From an uncultured Pseudomonas sp. (lineage in GTDB: Bacteria; Pseudomonadota; Gammaproteobacteria; Pseudomonadales; Pseudomonadaceae): 6,347 nt of DNA. Location: assembly GCA_937863915.1 (NCBI GenBank), contig CALMID010000273.1, positions 1-6,347 of the forward strand. Reading direction: 5' to 3'. Positions 1-5,784 of this stretch are shown here, in pieces. The translations under genes were made by a program, and so were the position numbers. The first letter of the stretch is position 1, and every line of letters begins with the position of its first letter. A model generated the notes under the pieces. The model made no database searches and was not told where the DNA came from. It worked only from the letters and a program-made list of their open reading frames with translations.

Positions 1-319
1 TCTCGTTTACTACCCTGTCGAAACTGGCACAGCCCCTCCCCACCCGACACTGGACGAAGGTTAGGTCGCCACCGGTCGCAGGCGCCATGCCAGAACTGCC
101 TTTGCGCTGATCCACGGCCCTGGATGGCCGAGCCACGACTGTGCCATAGCCCGGGCGCGCCTCGCCAGCCGTGCGACAACGCGGCGCAGCAGGCGGGCGA
201 GCCTACCCACGGAGTGTTACCGGCAGAAGTCAGACCTCCCCCATCTGGGCGATGGTCACTACCGACCAGCGGCGTACTGTGCAGGCTACCCCACACAACA
301 ACAAAAGAGGGTTCGCCGC
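1..319. other. Non-coding leader upstream of the lipase gene
   Basis: I see no convincing gene in this 319-base stretch. One frame stays open from base 1 to 666, but its translation is rich in Pro and Arg, resembles no family I know, and runs through the lipase gene in another frame, so I treat it as a GC-rich shadow. No clear sigma-70 or sigma-54 promoter could be picked by eye. A short dyad, TGGTC (253-257) and GACCA (264-268) with a 6-base spacer, is a possible but unsupported operator. The last 25 bases turn A- and C-rich and hold the regulatory and ribosome-binding signals of the next gene. Confidence 0.6.
297..311 (+). promoter_or_regulatory. Hfq/Crc catabolite-repression CA motif next to the lipase ribosome binding site
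   Basis: Bases 297-304 read AACAACAA, an exact match to the AANAANAA motif that Hfq binds with Crc on Pseudomonas mRNAs to block translation when a preferred carbon source is present. One base later comes AGAGGG (306-311), the Shine-Dalgarno site, 8 nt before the ATG at 320. The position, directly abutting the ribosome binding site, is typical of known Crc targets. The motif match is seen in the sequence; regulation is inferred. Confidence 0.6.
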
Positions 320-1393
320 ATGCGTCAGTTACTCCTGTCCTGCCTGCTCTGCCTGTCCAGCCTGGCCCACGCCGCCGTCGGGGTCTTCCCCGACAGCACC
401 TTCCAGAACCTCGACCACGGCCTGTACTGGTTCGGCTATGGCGACACCTGGCAGAAGGCCGTGCCCGGCCAGACCAACGCCTACTACAGCGCCAGCAAGC
501 CCACGGTGATCTACGTGCACGGCTGGCAGAACGGTTCAAGCCAGGCCAAGAACCGCGAGACCTTCAACCGCAAGGACGCCGGCGGCCCCGACCTCGACCT
601 GGCCTACGCCTGGCTGGCCGCCGGCTACAACGTCGGCATCCTCTACTGGAACCAGTTCGCCGATGAAGGCGAGGTAAAAGACGCAGAGGCGAAGATCTGG
701 ACCGCCACCGGCCCGCGCGCCATGCGCTGGAAGAACAGCAGCGGCGTCTACAGCACCGGCCCGAGCATCTCGGCCGGCGAGCTGCTGTTTCGCAGCTACC
801 GCGACAACCTGGCCGGCTACAGTGGCAGCAACATCCGCCTGCTCGGCCATTCGCTGGGCAACCAGATGGCCATCGTCATCGCCAAGAAGATCAGCGACGC
901 CGTCACCGCCGGCAGCATGAACAGCAACCTGCTGCCCAAGCGCGTGGCCCTGCTCGACCCCTTCTACTCCAACAACGCCAAGAGCTACCTGGGCAACAAG
1001 TGGGTCGGCGAGGTCTGCCGCAGCTACGTGACTGAACTGAAAACCAAGGGCGTGATCTTCGAGGCCTACCGCTCCTCCGGCGCCAGCAGCACCGGATTCA
1101 TCGGTGACAGCAACAGCGGGCTGATGAACATGACCGCCTTCAGCGAGCTCAAGCCCTGGTACTTCGGCTCCACCCAACTGACCGAGAAACACAACGCGGC
1201 GGTCTGGCACTACCTCTGGTCGTTCAGCTTCAACCCACCGCTGATCACCGGCACCAGCAACCAGGCCGCCTCGGCCAAGACCAGCGACAGCCGCATCAGC
1301 GCCCTGATGAGCGGCACGCAGAAACTGGTACACGACCAGGGTGCGTATACCAAGGAACCCTCGGACGACAACTTCAAGCTGCAGGCACGCTGA
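320..1393 (+). CDS. Secreted lipase-like alpha/beta hydrolase
   Basis: A 357-residue protein that probably hydrolyses esters or lipids outside the cytoplasm. Residues 1-18 form a Sec signal peptide (Arg2, a Leu/Cys-rich core, AHA before a likely cut at 18/19). The oxyanion-type VHGW is at 66-69 and the nucleophile elbow GHSLG at 176-180 (Ser178). LLDP at 211-214 offers the acid Asp213, and His291 in EKHNAAVWHYL is the likely catalytic His (His297 is the alternative). VHGW, GHSLG and LDP together recall the pancreatic-type lipase family, although Ser to Asp is 35 residues here against about 24 in the animal enzymes. No lipase-specific foldase gene lies next to it. The ATG at 320 is chosen for the AGAGGG site 8 nt upstream and the signal peptide that starts there. 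A CA motif suggests catabolite repression. The gene ends at a hairpin shared with the convergent SDR gene. The substrate is unknown; phospholipase or general esterase activity is equally possible. Confidence 0.85.
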   Translation: MRQLLLSCLLCLSSLAHAAVGVFPDSTFQNLDHGLYWFGYGDTWQKAVPGQTNAYYSASKPTVIYVHGWQNGSSQAKNRETFNRKDAGGPDLDLAYAWLAAGYNVGILYWNQFADEGEVKDAEAKIWTATGPRAMRWKNSSGVYSTGPSISAGELLFRSYRDNLAGYSGSNIRLLGHSLGNQMAIVIAKKISDAVTAGSMNSNLLPKRVALLDPFYSNNAKSYLGNKWVGEVCRSYVTELKTKGVIFEAYRSSGASSTGFIGDSNSGLMNMTAFSELKPWYFGSTQLTEKHNAAVWHYLWSFSFNPPLITGTSNQAASAKTSDSRISALMSGTQKLVHDQGAYTKEPSDDNFKLQAR

Positions 1394-1407
1394 GCCTCGG
1401 GCAGAAA

Positions 1408-1438
1408 CGACAAGGCCGGCATTTCGCCGGCCTTGTCG
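1408..1438. terminator. Convergent hairpin terminator between lipase and SDR genes
   Basis: A perfect 13-bp inverted repeat, CGACAAGGCCGGC (1408-1420) and its complement (1426-1438), encloses the 5-base loop ATTTC. It lies 14 bases after the lipase stop and 21 bases beyond the SDR stop on the other strand. Only short T stretches flank it (TTTC when read on the minus strand, ATTC on the plus strand), so it is a strong stem with a weak tail that may serve both genes. Confidence 0.75.
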
Positions 1439-1459
1439 CATTCAGTCAGCAGGTAACCC

Positions 1460-2371
1460 TCAACCGGCATACTTCTGCAGGTTGGCCATCATTTCCTTCA
1501 TCGCCTCGATGTTGTCCTTCGGATGGGCAGCGCCTTCGAAGTCACAGATGCGGGCGAAATTGGCAGCCACATCCTCCGGGCTGAAACCGGCACGCGGATC
1601 GAAACCGACGCCCAGGCTGCGCTCCCAGCGCACCTTGCCCATCCAGCCGCCACCGACTTCGAACAGGCCGCCGGTTTCCTCGCAGGCTTCGCTACCGAGG
1701 AACACTACCAGCGGACTGACCAGTTCGGGCTTGAGCTGCTCGAACACCTGCGGCGGAATCAGACCTTCGGTCATGCGCGTGCCACCGGTGGGGGCAATGG
1801 CATTGACCAGAATGTTGTTCTTGCGCCCTTCGATGGCCAGGGTACGGGTCAGGCCGTACAGGCCCAGCTTGGCCATGCCGTAGTTGGACTGGCCGAAGTT
1901 GCCGTAGATGCCCGAGGTGGACGCGGTGAAGATCACGCGACCGAAGTTCTGCTCGCGCAGGTGCGGCCAGGCGGCGTGGGTGACCTTGTAGGCACCTTCG
2001 ACGTGAACCTTGTAGACCAGATCCCAGTCGGCGTCTTCCATCTTGACGAAGGACTTGTCGCGCAGGATGCCGGCGTTGTTCACCACAACGTCGATGCGGC
2101 CGAAGGCATCCAGGGCGTTCTGCACGATCTTGCCGCCATCGGTTACCGAGTCATGGTTGGCCACCGCGGTACCGCCAGCGGCACGAATCTCGGCCACCAC
2201 CTTGTCGGCCGCCGAGGCATTGGCGCCCTCGCCGTGGGTACTGCCGCCCAGATCGTTGACCACCACCTTGGCGCCATGCTGGGCGAACAGCAGGGCATGG
2301 GCGCGACCCAGGCCACCGCCGGCACCGGTGACGATCACTACTTTATCTTCGAAACGCACTGCTTCAGTCAT
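1460..2371 (-). CDS. SDR oxidoreductase of the HSD17B4/MFE-2 type, probable (3R)-hydroxyacyl-CoA dehydrogenase
   Basis: A 303-residue short-chain dehydrogenase that probably oxidises a 3-hydroxyacyl-CoA, or a related hydroxy compound, with NAD in the cytoplasm. The Rossmann signature TGAGGGLG is at 15-22, Asp40 after the second strand (VVVNDLGG) favours NAD over NADP, and NNAG is at 98-101. The catalytic set is Ser151, Tyr164 and Lys168. By memory the protein follows the dehydrogenase domain of human peroxisomal HSD17B4 nearly end to end, including SGIYGNFGQ, LAIEGRK, GGLFEVG and a C-terminal KVRWER...ICDF segment that ordinary FabG-type SDRs lack. It has no hydratase or sterol-carrier domain, so it is a stand-alone version. 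The ATG at 2371 has AGGAG (2380-2384) 8 nt upstream. It lies 111 bp after the DUF1569 gene and may be the last gene of that operon or have its own promoter. Family is certain; substrate is inferred. Confidence 0.9.
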   Translation of the reverse strand: MTEAVRFEDKVVIVTGAGGGLGRAHALLFAQHGAKVVVNDLGGSTHGEGANASAADKVVAEIRAAGGTAVANHDSVTDGGKIVQNALDAFGRIDVVVNNAGILRDKSFVKMEDADWDLVYKVHVEGAYKVTHAAWPHLREQNFGRVIFTASTSGIYGNFGQSNYGMAKLGLYGLTRTLAIEGRKNNILVNAIAPTGGTRMTEGLIPPQVFEQLKPELVSPLVVFLGSEACEETGGLFEVGGGWMGKVRWERSLGVGFDPRAGFSPEDVAANFARICDFEGAAHPKDNIEAMKEMMANLQKYAG

Positions 2372-2482
2372 GCAAAAAACTCCTGCGCCAGGCTTGGGGA
2401 TGGCGCGAGTGTCGGGCAGGCTCCGCGTGCCGGCAACAATCGACGCCGGCGCTGAATGATGAACGATAAGACAGCGGCATGA
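2372..2482 (-). other. Spacer between DUF1569 and SDR genes with a small hairpin
   Basis: This 111-bp gap is the only sizeable one inside the four-gene cluster. It holds two GCCGGC copies (2429-2434 and 2445-2450) that can pair around a 10-base loop, without a T tract, so any termination would be weak. A minus-strand TTGCCG, 17-bp spacer, GACACT combination is a poor sigma-70 candidate. I cannot tell whether the SDR gene is read through from upstream or has its own start site. Confidence 0.3.
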
Positions 2483-3013
2483 TCAGCCGCGCTGGATCAG
2501 GCTCAGATGGTTGTACAGGTGCAGCACATGCGCCTCGGCATACTCGGCGTGGCTCAGCTCGCCATAGGCAAAGTGCGGCTGCAACGCGCCCTGGTGCGCG
2601 GCAAAACGGGCAAAGGCCTGCTGCAGTCGGGCCAGTGCAGCGCTCACGGCCACCGGGCTGTCGATGGCCGGCGCGCCGGGGATCGGCTGATCCAGCGGAT
2701 GGCGCATGGCGCCGCGGGCGGCAAACACGCTGAACGCCAGCGGCCCGACGGTCTGGCGGAACCAGGCCGGCTTCAGCTCGGGATAGCCATCGATGCTGAA
2801 GTCGATGCTCTGCGCGCAGTGGTTGAAGACATCGGCCGGCGACCAGCCCTGACGGCTGACCAGCGGCTCGCTCGCCAGGCGCTGCAGCAACGCCAGCGCG
2901 GCCTCGATGCTCAGTGCCGCCGGTGCCGGTCCTGCCGGCAGGCGCCAGTAACCGGCGCCCAGCGCCACCGCCCCACCGACCGCGAGCACCCCGAAAAACC
3001 GCCTTCTCTGCAT
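2483..3013 (-). CDS. DUF1569 (DinB-like) protein with a Tat-type signal
   Basis: About 176 residues, function unknown. Numbered from the ATG at 3013, the N-terminus has QRRRFFG (2-8), which fits a twin-arginine signal apart from Gln replacing Ser/Thr, followed by a hydrophobic stretch (about 9-22) and a possible APA cut near 29-32. The rest resembles DUF1569, a branch of the DinB four-helix metal-binding fold: a WSPADVFNHCAQSI segment (His65) and a C-terminal HVLHLYNHLSLI segment whose His165 and His169 (HxxxH) would complete a three-His metal site. The start is ambiguous. The ATG at 3019 overlaps the hydrolase stop as ATGA but sits only 1 nt from AGGGAGG, whereas the ATG at 3013 is 7 nt away, the better spacing. 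An exported or membrane-anchored protein in a cluster of apparently cytoplasmic enzymes is unusual. Family call moderate; function not assignable. Confidence 0.75.
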   Translation of the reverse strand: MQRRRFFGVLAVGGAVALGAGYWRLPAGPAPAALSIEAALALLQRLASEPLVSRQGWSPADVFNHCAQSIDFSIDGYPELKPAWFRQTVGPLAFSVFAARGAMRHPLDQPIPGAPAIDSPVAVSAALARLQQAFARFAAHQGALQPHFAYGELSHAEYAEAHVLHLYNHLSLIQRG

Positions 3014-3015
3014 GT

Positions 3016-3900
3016 TCATGCCTCCCTGCCCTGACGAAACGCCAGGTAATGTGCCAGCACCGCTTCGGGTGCCTCGACCTGTGGATAGTGGCCGATAGTC
3101 TCCAGCAACACGCAGTCGGCGTTCGGAATCAGTTCACGGTAGCGCTCGACCATGTGCGCCCCGGAAATCGGGTCGGCCGCGCCATCGATGACCCGCAGCG
3201 GCACGCGCGTGCGCTGCATGGCACTGACCCAGCGTTCGCGCTGCACGCGGCGCTCGGGCATGTAGCGAATCAGCCGGTGCATCACCGCCGGGCCGTTATG
3301 ACGCTGGATCAGACTCCAGAAGGCATCCACGTCGGCCACTGAAGGCTGGGTCTGTGGGCCGAAGATACGGGCAAGATTGGCCTCCAATTTAGCCCGGCTG
3401 AACAGCCGGCCGATCAGCGCGCCGATCGGGCTGAGCAGCAGCTTCTGCACCAGCACCGGATGATGGGTTTCCGGAAACAGGCCGCCGTTGAGGAACACGC
3501 AACTGGCCAGGGCAAAGCGTCCCTCCTCGTGCCGCGCCAGCAGCTCCTGAGCAACGCTGTCGCCGTAGTCATGCGCCAGCACATGCACCGGCCCGTTCAC
3601 GCCCAGGTGCGCCAGCAGCGCCTGCTGCAGATCGGCCTGCTCCAGCAGGCTGTAGGCATGCCCGCGCGGCTTGGCCGAATCGCCGAAGCCAAGCATGTCG
3701 CAGGCGATCAGCCGGTAGCGCTCGGCCAGGGGCTGCCAGAGAAAGTGCCAGTCCCAGGCAGCCGTGGGAAAACCATGGATCAGCAGCAGCGGCTCGGCAT
3801 CACTCGCGCCTGCCGTCCAGTAGGCGATGGGCTGCCCCTTGAAGCCGAACGTCCGGCCCTGGGCGCGCCAATCGTCCAGGGCAATTCCTGTCAGCGCCAT
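3016..3900 (-). CDS. MEST-like alpha/beta hydrolase (epoxide hydrolase/haloalkane dehalogenase class)
   Basis: A 294-residue cytoplasmic alpha/beta hydrolase with an Asp nucleophile. HGFP at 42-45 gives the oxyanion hole, AHDYGD at 109-114 carries Asp111, AADP at 241-244 carries Asp243, and GHYPQ at 270-274 carries His271. The cap region and end resemble animal MEST/PEG1 as I recall it: NGGLFPETHHP (138-148), FGPQTQPS (180-187), RWVSA (223-227) and HYPQVEAPE. An Asp nucleophile is typical of epoxide hydrolases and dehalogenases, but MEST-type proteins have no settled substrate, so I name only the class. The ATG at 3900 shares its A with the stop codon of the aldolase gene (TAATG) and has no good ribosome binding site, so it depends on coupled translation. 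A longer in-frame start at 3954 would run 55 bases into the aldolase gene and precedes the family's usual N-terminus. Confidence 0.88.
   Translation of the reverse strand: MALTGIALDDWRAQGRTFGFKGQPIAYWTAGASDAEPLLLIHGFPTAAWDWHFLWQPLAERYRLIACDMLGFGDSAKPRGHAYSLLEQADLQQALLAHLGVNGPVHVLAHDYGDSVAQELLARHEEGRFALASCVFLNGGLFPETHHPVLVQKLLLSPIGALIGRLFSRAKLEANLARIFGPQTQPSVADVDAFWSLIQRHNGPAVMHRLIRYMPERRVQRERWVSAMQRTRVPLRVIDGAADPISGAHMVERYRELIPNADCVLLETIGHYPQVEAPEAVLAHYLAFRQGREA
3021..3027 (-). promoter_or_regulatory. Ribosome binding site that decides the DUF1569 start
   Basis: On the minus strand these bases read AGGGAGG, a near-perfect Shine-Dalgarno site inside the last codons of the hydrolase gene. It is 1 nt from the ATG at 3019 and 7 nt from the ATG at 3013, which favours the second. 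Both starts imply that translation is coupled to the hydrolase. Confidence 0.6.
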
Positions 3901-4676
3901 TACTGGTCGTAACCGGGCATCTGCGCATCCAGCTTGCGCAGCAGTGCCGGCCACGGCAGCGCGCCGCCCATGCCCACCGGCGTGCGCATCACACCCGCCA
4001 TCATCTGCGTGGCGCCATCGAGTACAGCTTGAGGAATGTGCACCAGCTCACCGCCACCGCTTTGCGCCATGACCTGAATTTCGCAGGCGCGCTGGAAGAT
4101 GAACATCATCAGGAAGGTATCGGCAATGCTGCCGCCAGCGGTCACCAGGCCGTGGTTACGCAGAATGTAGAAGTGCTTGTCGCCGAGATCCGCCTGCAGG
4201 CGCGGCTTCTCGTCCTCGCGCAGGAACACGCCCTCATAGTCGTGATAGGCCAGGCTGGAGAGCACGAAAAGCGACTGCTGCGACAGCGGCAGCAGGCCGC
4301 ACTTCTGAGCCGCCACCGCGACCCCGGCGGGCGTGTGGGTGTGCAGCACGCAGTTGGCATCCGGGCGCACCTCGTGCACCGCGCTGTGCACGGTGTAGCC
4401 GGCCGGGTTGATCTCGTACTGGCTTTCCATGAGCTTTTTGCCCGCCAGATCGACCTTGATCAGACTGGACGCGGTGATCTCATGGAACATCATCCCGTAG
4501 GGGTTGATCAGGAAGTCTTCGGTGCCGGGCACCTTGGCCGAGATGTGGGTGAAGATCAGGTCATCCCAGCCGTAGAGGGCAATCAGGCGGTAGCAGGCGG
4601 CCAGATCGACACGGGTCTGCCATTCGGCAGCGGAAACCTGATCCTTGACGTTGGACAGATGCAGTTGGGCAGTCAT
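3900..4676 (-). CDS. Class II aldolase/adducin family protein
   Basis: A 258-residue cytoplasmic protein of the class II aldolase/adducin head family, probably the first gene of the cluster. THISAKVPG (43-51) and INPYGMMFHEI (57-67) are typical of the adducin-like branch. LHTHT gives His112 and His114, and RNHGL gives His175, the three expected zinc ligands. Aligning RPDAN (104-108) with E. coli fuculose-phosphate aldolase puts Gly93 (NPAGYTVHSA) where the enzyme has its catalytic Glu73, so classical aldolase chemistry is doubtful even though metal binding looks intact. The ATG at 4676 follows a GAGGTG site (4681-4686). Its stop overlaps the hydrolase start by one base. A near-CA motif (AACAACAC) just upstream hints at Hfq/Crc control. 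It could be an aldolase, decarboxylase, epimerase or dehydratase; the substrate is unknown. Confidence 0.88.
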   Translation of the reverse strand: MTAQLHLSNVKDQVSAAEWQTRVDLAACYRLIALYGWDDLIFTHISAKVPGTEDFLINPYGMMFHEITASSLIKVDLAGKKLMESQYEINPAGYTVHSAVHEVRPDANCVLHTHTPAGVAVAAQKCGLLPLSQQSLFVLSSLAYHDYEGVFLREDEKPRLQADLGDKHFYILRNHGLVTAGGSIADTFLMMFIFQRACEIQVMAQSGGGELVHIPQAVLDGATQMMAGVMRTPVGMGGALPWPALLRKLDAQMPGYDQ

Positions 4677-4689
4677 GACTCACCTCGGC

Positions 4690-4697
4690 GTGTTGTT
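4690..4697 (-). promoter_or_regulatory. Near-match to the Hfq/Crc CA motif before the aldolase gene
   Basis: The minus strand reads AACAACAC, 7 of 8 bases of AANAANAA, a few bases upstream of the GAGGTG ribosome binding site. The position is right for translational repression by Hfq/Crc, but the last base is wrong, so this is only a candidate. Confidence 0.25.
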
Positions 4698-4707
4698 ATG
4701 CCGATGG

Positions 4708-4736
4708 AGTCTAGCGACTGCCCACCGCCTCACCAG
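4708..4736 (-). promoter_or_regulatory. Candidate sigma-70 promoter for the aldolase-hydrolase cluster
   Basis: On the minus strand a -10-like TAGACT (4708-4713) is preceded, after 17 bp, by a poor -35-like CTGGTG (4731-4736). It lies between the hairpin after the cupin gene and the aldolase start, giving a leader of about 25 bases. The weak -35 suggests either an activator or a wrong pick. Confidence 0.3.
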
Positions 4737-4740
4737 TTGC

Positions 4741-4769
4741 CCGGCGAGCCAGCGTCGTGGCTTTGCCGG
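4741..4769 (-). terminator. Hairpin directly after the DUF985 gene
   Basis: CCGGC (4741-4745) pairs with GCCGG (4765-4769) and, inside them, AGCCA (4747-4751) with TGGCT (4758-4762), around a 6-base loop. Only 1 to 2 unpaired bases separate the two stems. It starts at the base after the cupin stop. There is no T tract, so it may slow polymerase or protect a 3' end. It separates the flavodoxin-cupin unit from the aldolase cluster. Confidence 0.4.
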
Positions 4770-5237
4770 TCAGAGCAGCTCGGGATACTCGGCGATCAGC
4801 CGCGGCCATTCACGCTGCGCCGGCGGAGCATCACTCAGCAGGCTGAAGCCGCCGAACTCGAACGCCGGCGCCACCGTGCAGCCCACCAGACAGTAATCCC
4901 CCAGCGCTCGCGCCGCCTGCCAGGCATGGGCCGGCACGGCGCGCTGCGGCAGGCAGTCCGCCATTACCGGGCCCAGACGCTCGCAGCGCAGCTGCTCCGG
5001 TGACTCGGCAATCAGCAGCTCCAGGCCATCGCCTTCATGGAAGTGCCACAGCTCATCGGCATCGACCCGGTGCCAGCGGCTGATCGCCCCGCCTGGCAGC
5101 AGAAAGAGAATGGCACTGCTGGCCAGACGGCCGCCGGGCAACTGCTGCGACGAGGCGAAGACACGGCGGTAGAAGCCACCCTCCGGATGCGCCTGCAACC
5201 CCAGCTGTTCGATCAGCTGCACGGCACGCGGGTGCAT
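4770..5237 (-). CDS. DUF985 (Cupin_5) family protein
   Basis: A 155-residue cupin-fold protein of the DUF985 family, with no established reaction that I can assign. The family landmarks are in order: LIEQLGLQAHPEGGFYRR (8-25), SRWHRVDADELWHFHEGD (53-70) with candidate metal or ligand residues His56, His65 and His67, then VPAHAWQAA (101-109) and LVGCTVAPAFEFGGF (117-131). The ATG at 5237 is chosen because family members begin close to the LIE.LGL segment and it comes 1 nt after the flavodoxin stop, with AAGGGC inside the last flavodoxin codons as ribosome binding site. An in-frame ATG at 5285 would add 16 residues lying inside the flavodoxin gene. Tight spacing implies co-transcription and coupled translation with the flavodoxin. 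No signal peptide is present. Confidence 0.85.
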   Translation of the reverse strand: MHPRAVQLIEQLGLQAHPEGGFYRRVFASSQQLPGGRLASSAILFLLPGGAISRWHRVDADELWHFHEGDGLELLIAESPEQLRCERLGPVMADCLPQRAVPAHAWQAARALGDYCLVGCTVAPAFEFGGFSLLSDAPPAQREWPRLIAEYPELL

Positions 5238-5238
5238 A

Positions 5239-5691
5239 TCAGCCCTTGAGCGCAGCAATGAAACCGGCCAGCCAGGGCTCGGCATCGGCTTCCGGGGTCA
5301 CCGTCTCGCTGGCATCCAGGCGCAGCATCGGCAGCACTTCCTCAAGGCCCAGCTCGCCATACAGCTCACGCACCAGCTCGCCACCGCCACAGAAGGTATC
5401 GCCGTAGCTGGCGTCGCCCAGGGCGATCACCGCCGCCGGTTTACCGAACCAGGCCGGCAACTGATCACGAATGGCAAAGTACAGCGGCTGCAGGTTTTCC
5501 GGCAGCTCGCCCATGCCGGTGGTGGCGGTGACGGTGAGGAATGCCTCGGGCTCGAACGCCTTGAGCTCGTCCAGGCTCATCCGCGGCGCATGCCAGGCGT
5601 CAAAACCAGCCTCTTTAAGCAGGCGCTCGGCATGCCGGGCCACTTCTTCGGCGGTACCGTACACAGAACCCGAGAGAATCGCGACTTTCAT
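5239..5691 (-). CDS. MioC-like flavodoxin
   Basis: A 150-residue short-chain flavodoxin, an FMN-binding electron carrier in the cytoplasm. The phosphate loop SGSVYGT is at 7-13, the loop over one face of the isoalloxazine is TTGMGE (57-62), and the second flavin loop LGDASYGDTFCGGG is at 91-104. MioC/CysJ-like proteins share this layout. No reductase domain is attached, so its electron donor and acceptor are unknown. It appears to correspond to the P. aeruginosa PA3435 type, from memory. I choose the ATG at 5691, with GGAG (5697-5700) 5 nt upstream, because the first residues then form the first beta strand; an upstream in-frame ATG at 5724 would add 11 residues and lacks a ribosome binding site. 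It is followed after 1 nt by the cupin gene and is divergent from the LOV gene. Confidence 0.9.
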   Translation of the reverse strand: MKVAILSGSVYGTAEEVARHAERLLKEAGFDAWHAPRMSLDELKAFEPEAFLTVTATTGMGELPENLQPLYFAIRDQLPAWFGKPAAVIALGDASYGDTFCGGGELVRELYGELGLEEVLPMLRLDASETVTPEADAEPWLAGFIAALKG

Positions 5692-5722
5692 GAAAACTCC
5701 GAAACACATGTGCCAAACACGC

Positions 5723-5728
5723 ATTATG
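5723..5728 (-). promoter_or_regulatory. Candidate -10 element for the flavodoxin gene
   Basis: The minus strand reads CATAAT, 5 of 6 bases of TATAAT, which would give a leader of about 25 bases. The matching -35 position (5746-5751, TAAGGC) is poor and coincides with the -10 of the LOV gene. An 8-bp palindrome, CACATGTG (5705-5712), lies in the leader and could bind a regulator. Confidence 0.4.
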
Positions 5729-5749
5729 CCGCAACCGCGCGCTTTGCCT

Positions 5750-5755
5750 TAGAAT
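5750..5755 (+). promoter_or_regulatory. Candidate -10 element for the short LOV gene
   Basis: TAGAAT matches 5 of 6 bases of TATAAT and lies 29 bases before the LOV start codon. The expected -35 position (about 5727-5732, TGCCGC) is weak and overlaps the flavodoxin -10. The two promoters would therefore share nearly the same DNA. Confidence 0.4.
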
Positions 5756-5784
5756 GCCAGGGAATCCGACCGGGAAGTCCGCCG

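Noticed and set aside
26..41. TGGCAC resembling half of a sigma-54 promoter
   Set aside because: The -12 part (TTGC) is missing at the required spacing.
1..666. Plus-strand frame open from base 1 into the lipase gene
   Set aside because: Pro/Arg-rich translation, no good start signal, overlaps the lipase in another frame.
536..1441. Minus-strand open frame of 301 codons opposite the lipase
   Set aside because: Its translation is rich in Ala, Gly and Val without a recognisable motif, it runs through the terminator hairpin, and it lies opposite a gene with signal peptide and catalytic motifs.
1523..2455. Long plus-strand open frame of 310 codons opposite the SDR gene
   Set aside because: It is antisense to a clear SDR with intact catalytic residues, resembles no family, and long antisense frames are expected at this G+C.
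4029..5003. Plus-strand open frame of 324 codons across the aldolase and cupin genes
   Set aside because: It overlaps two well-supported genes on the other strand and the spacer between them; the translation shows no recognisable domain.
5590..5784. N-terminal extension of the LOV protein to an upstream ATG
   Set aside because: The extra 65 residues lie antisense to the flavodoxin start, have no PAS character, and known short LOV proteins begin with MINA.
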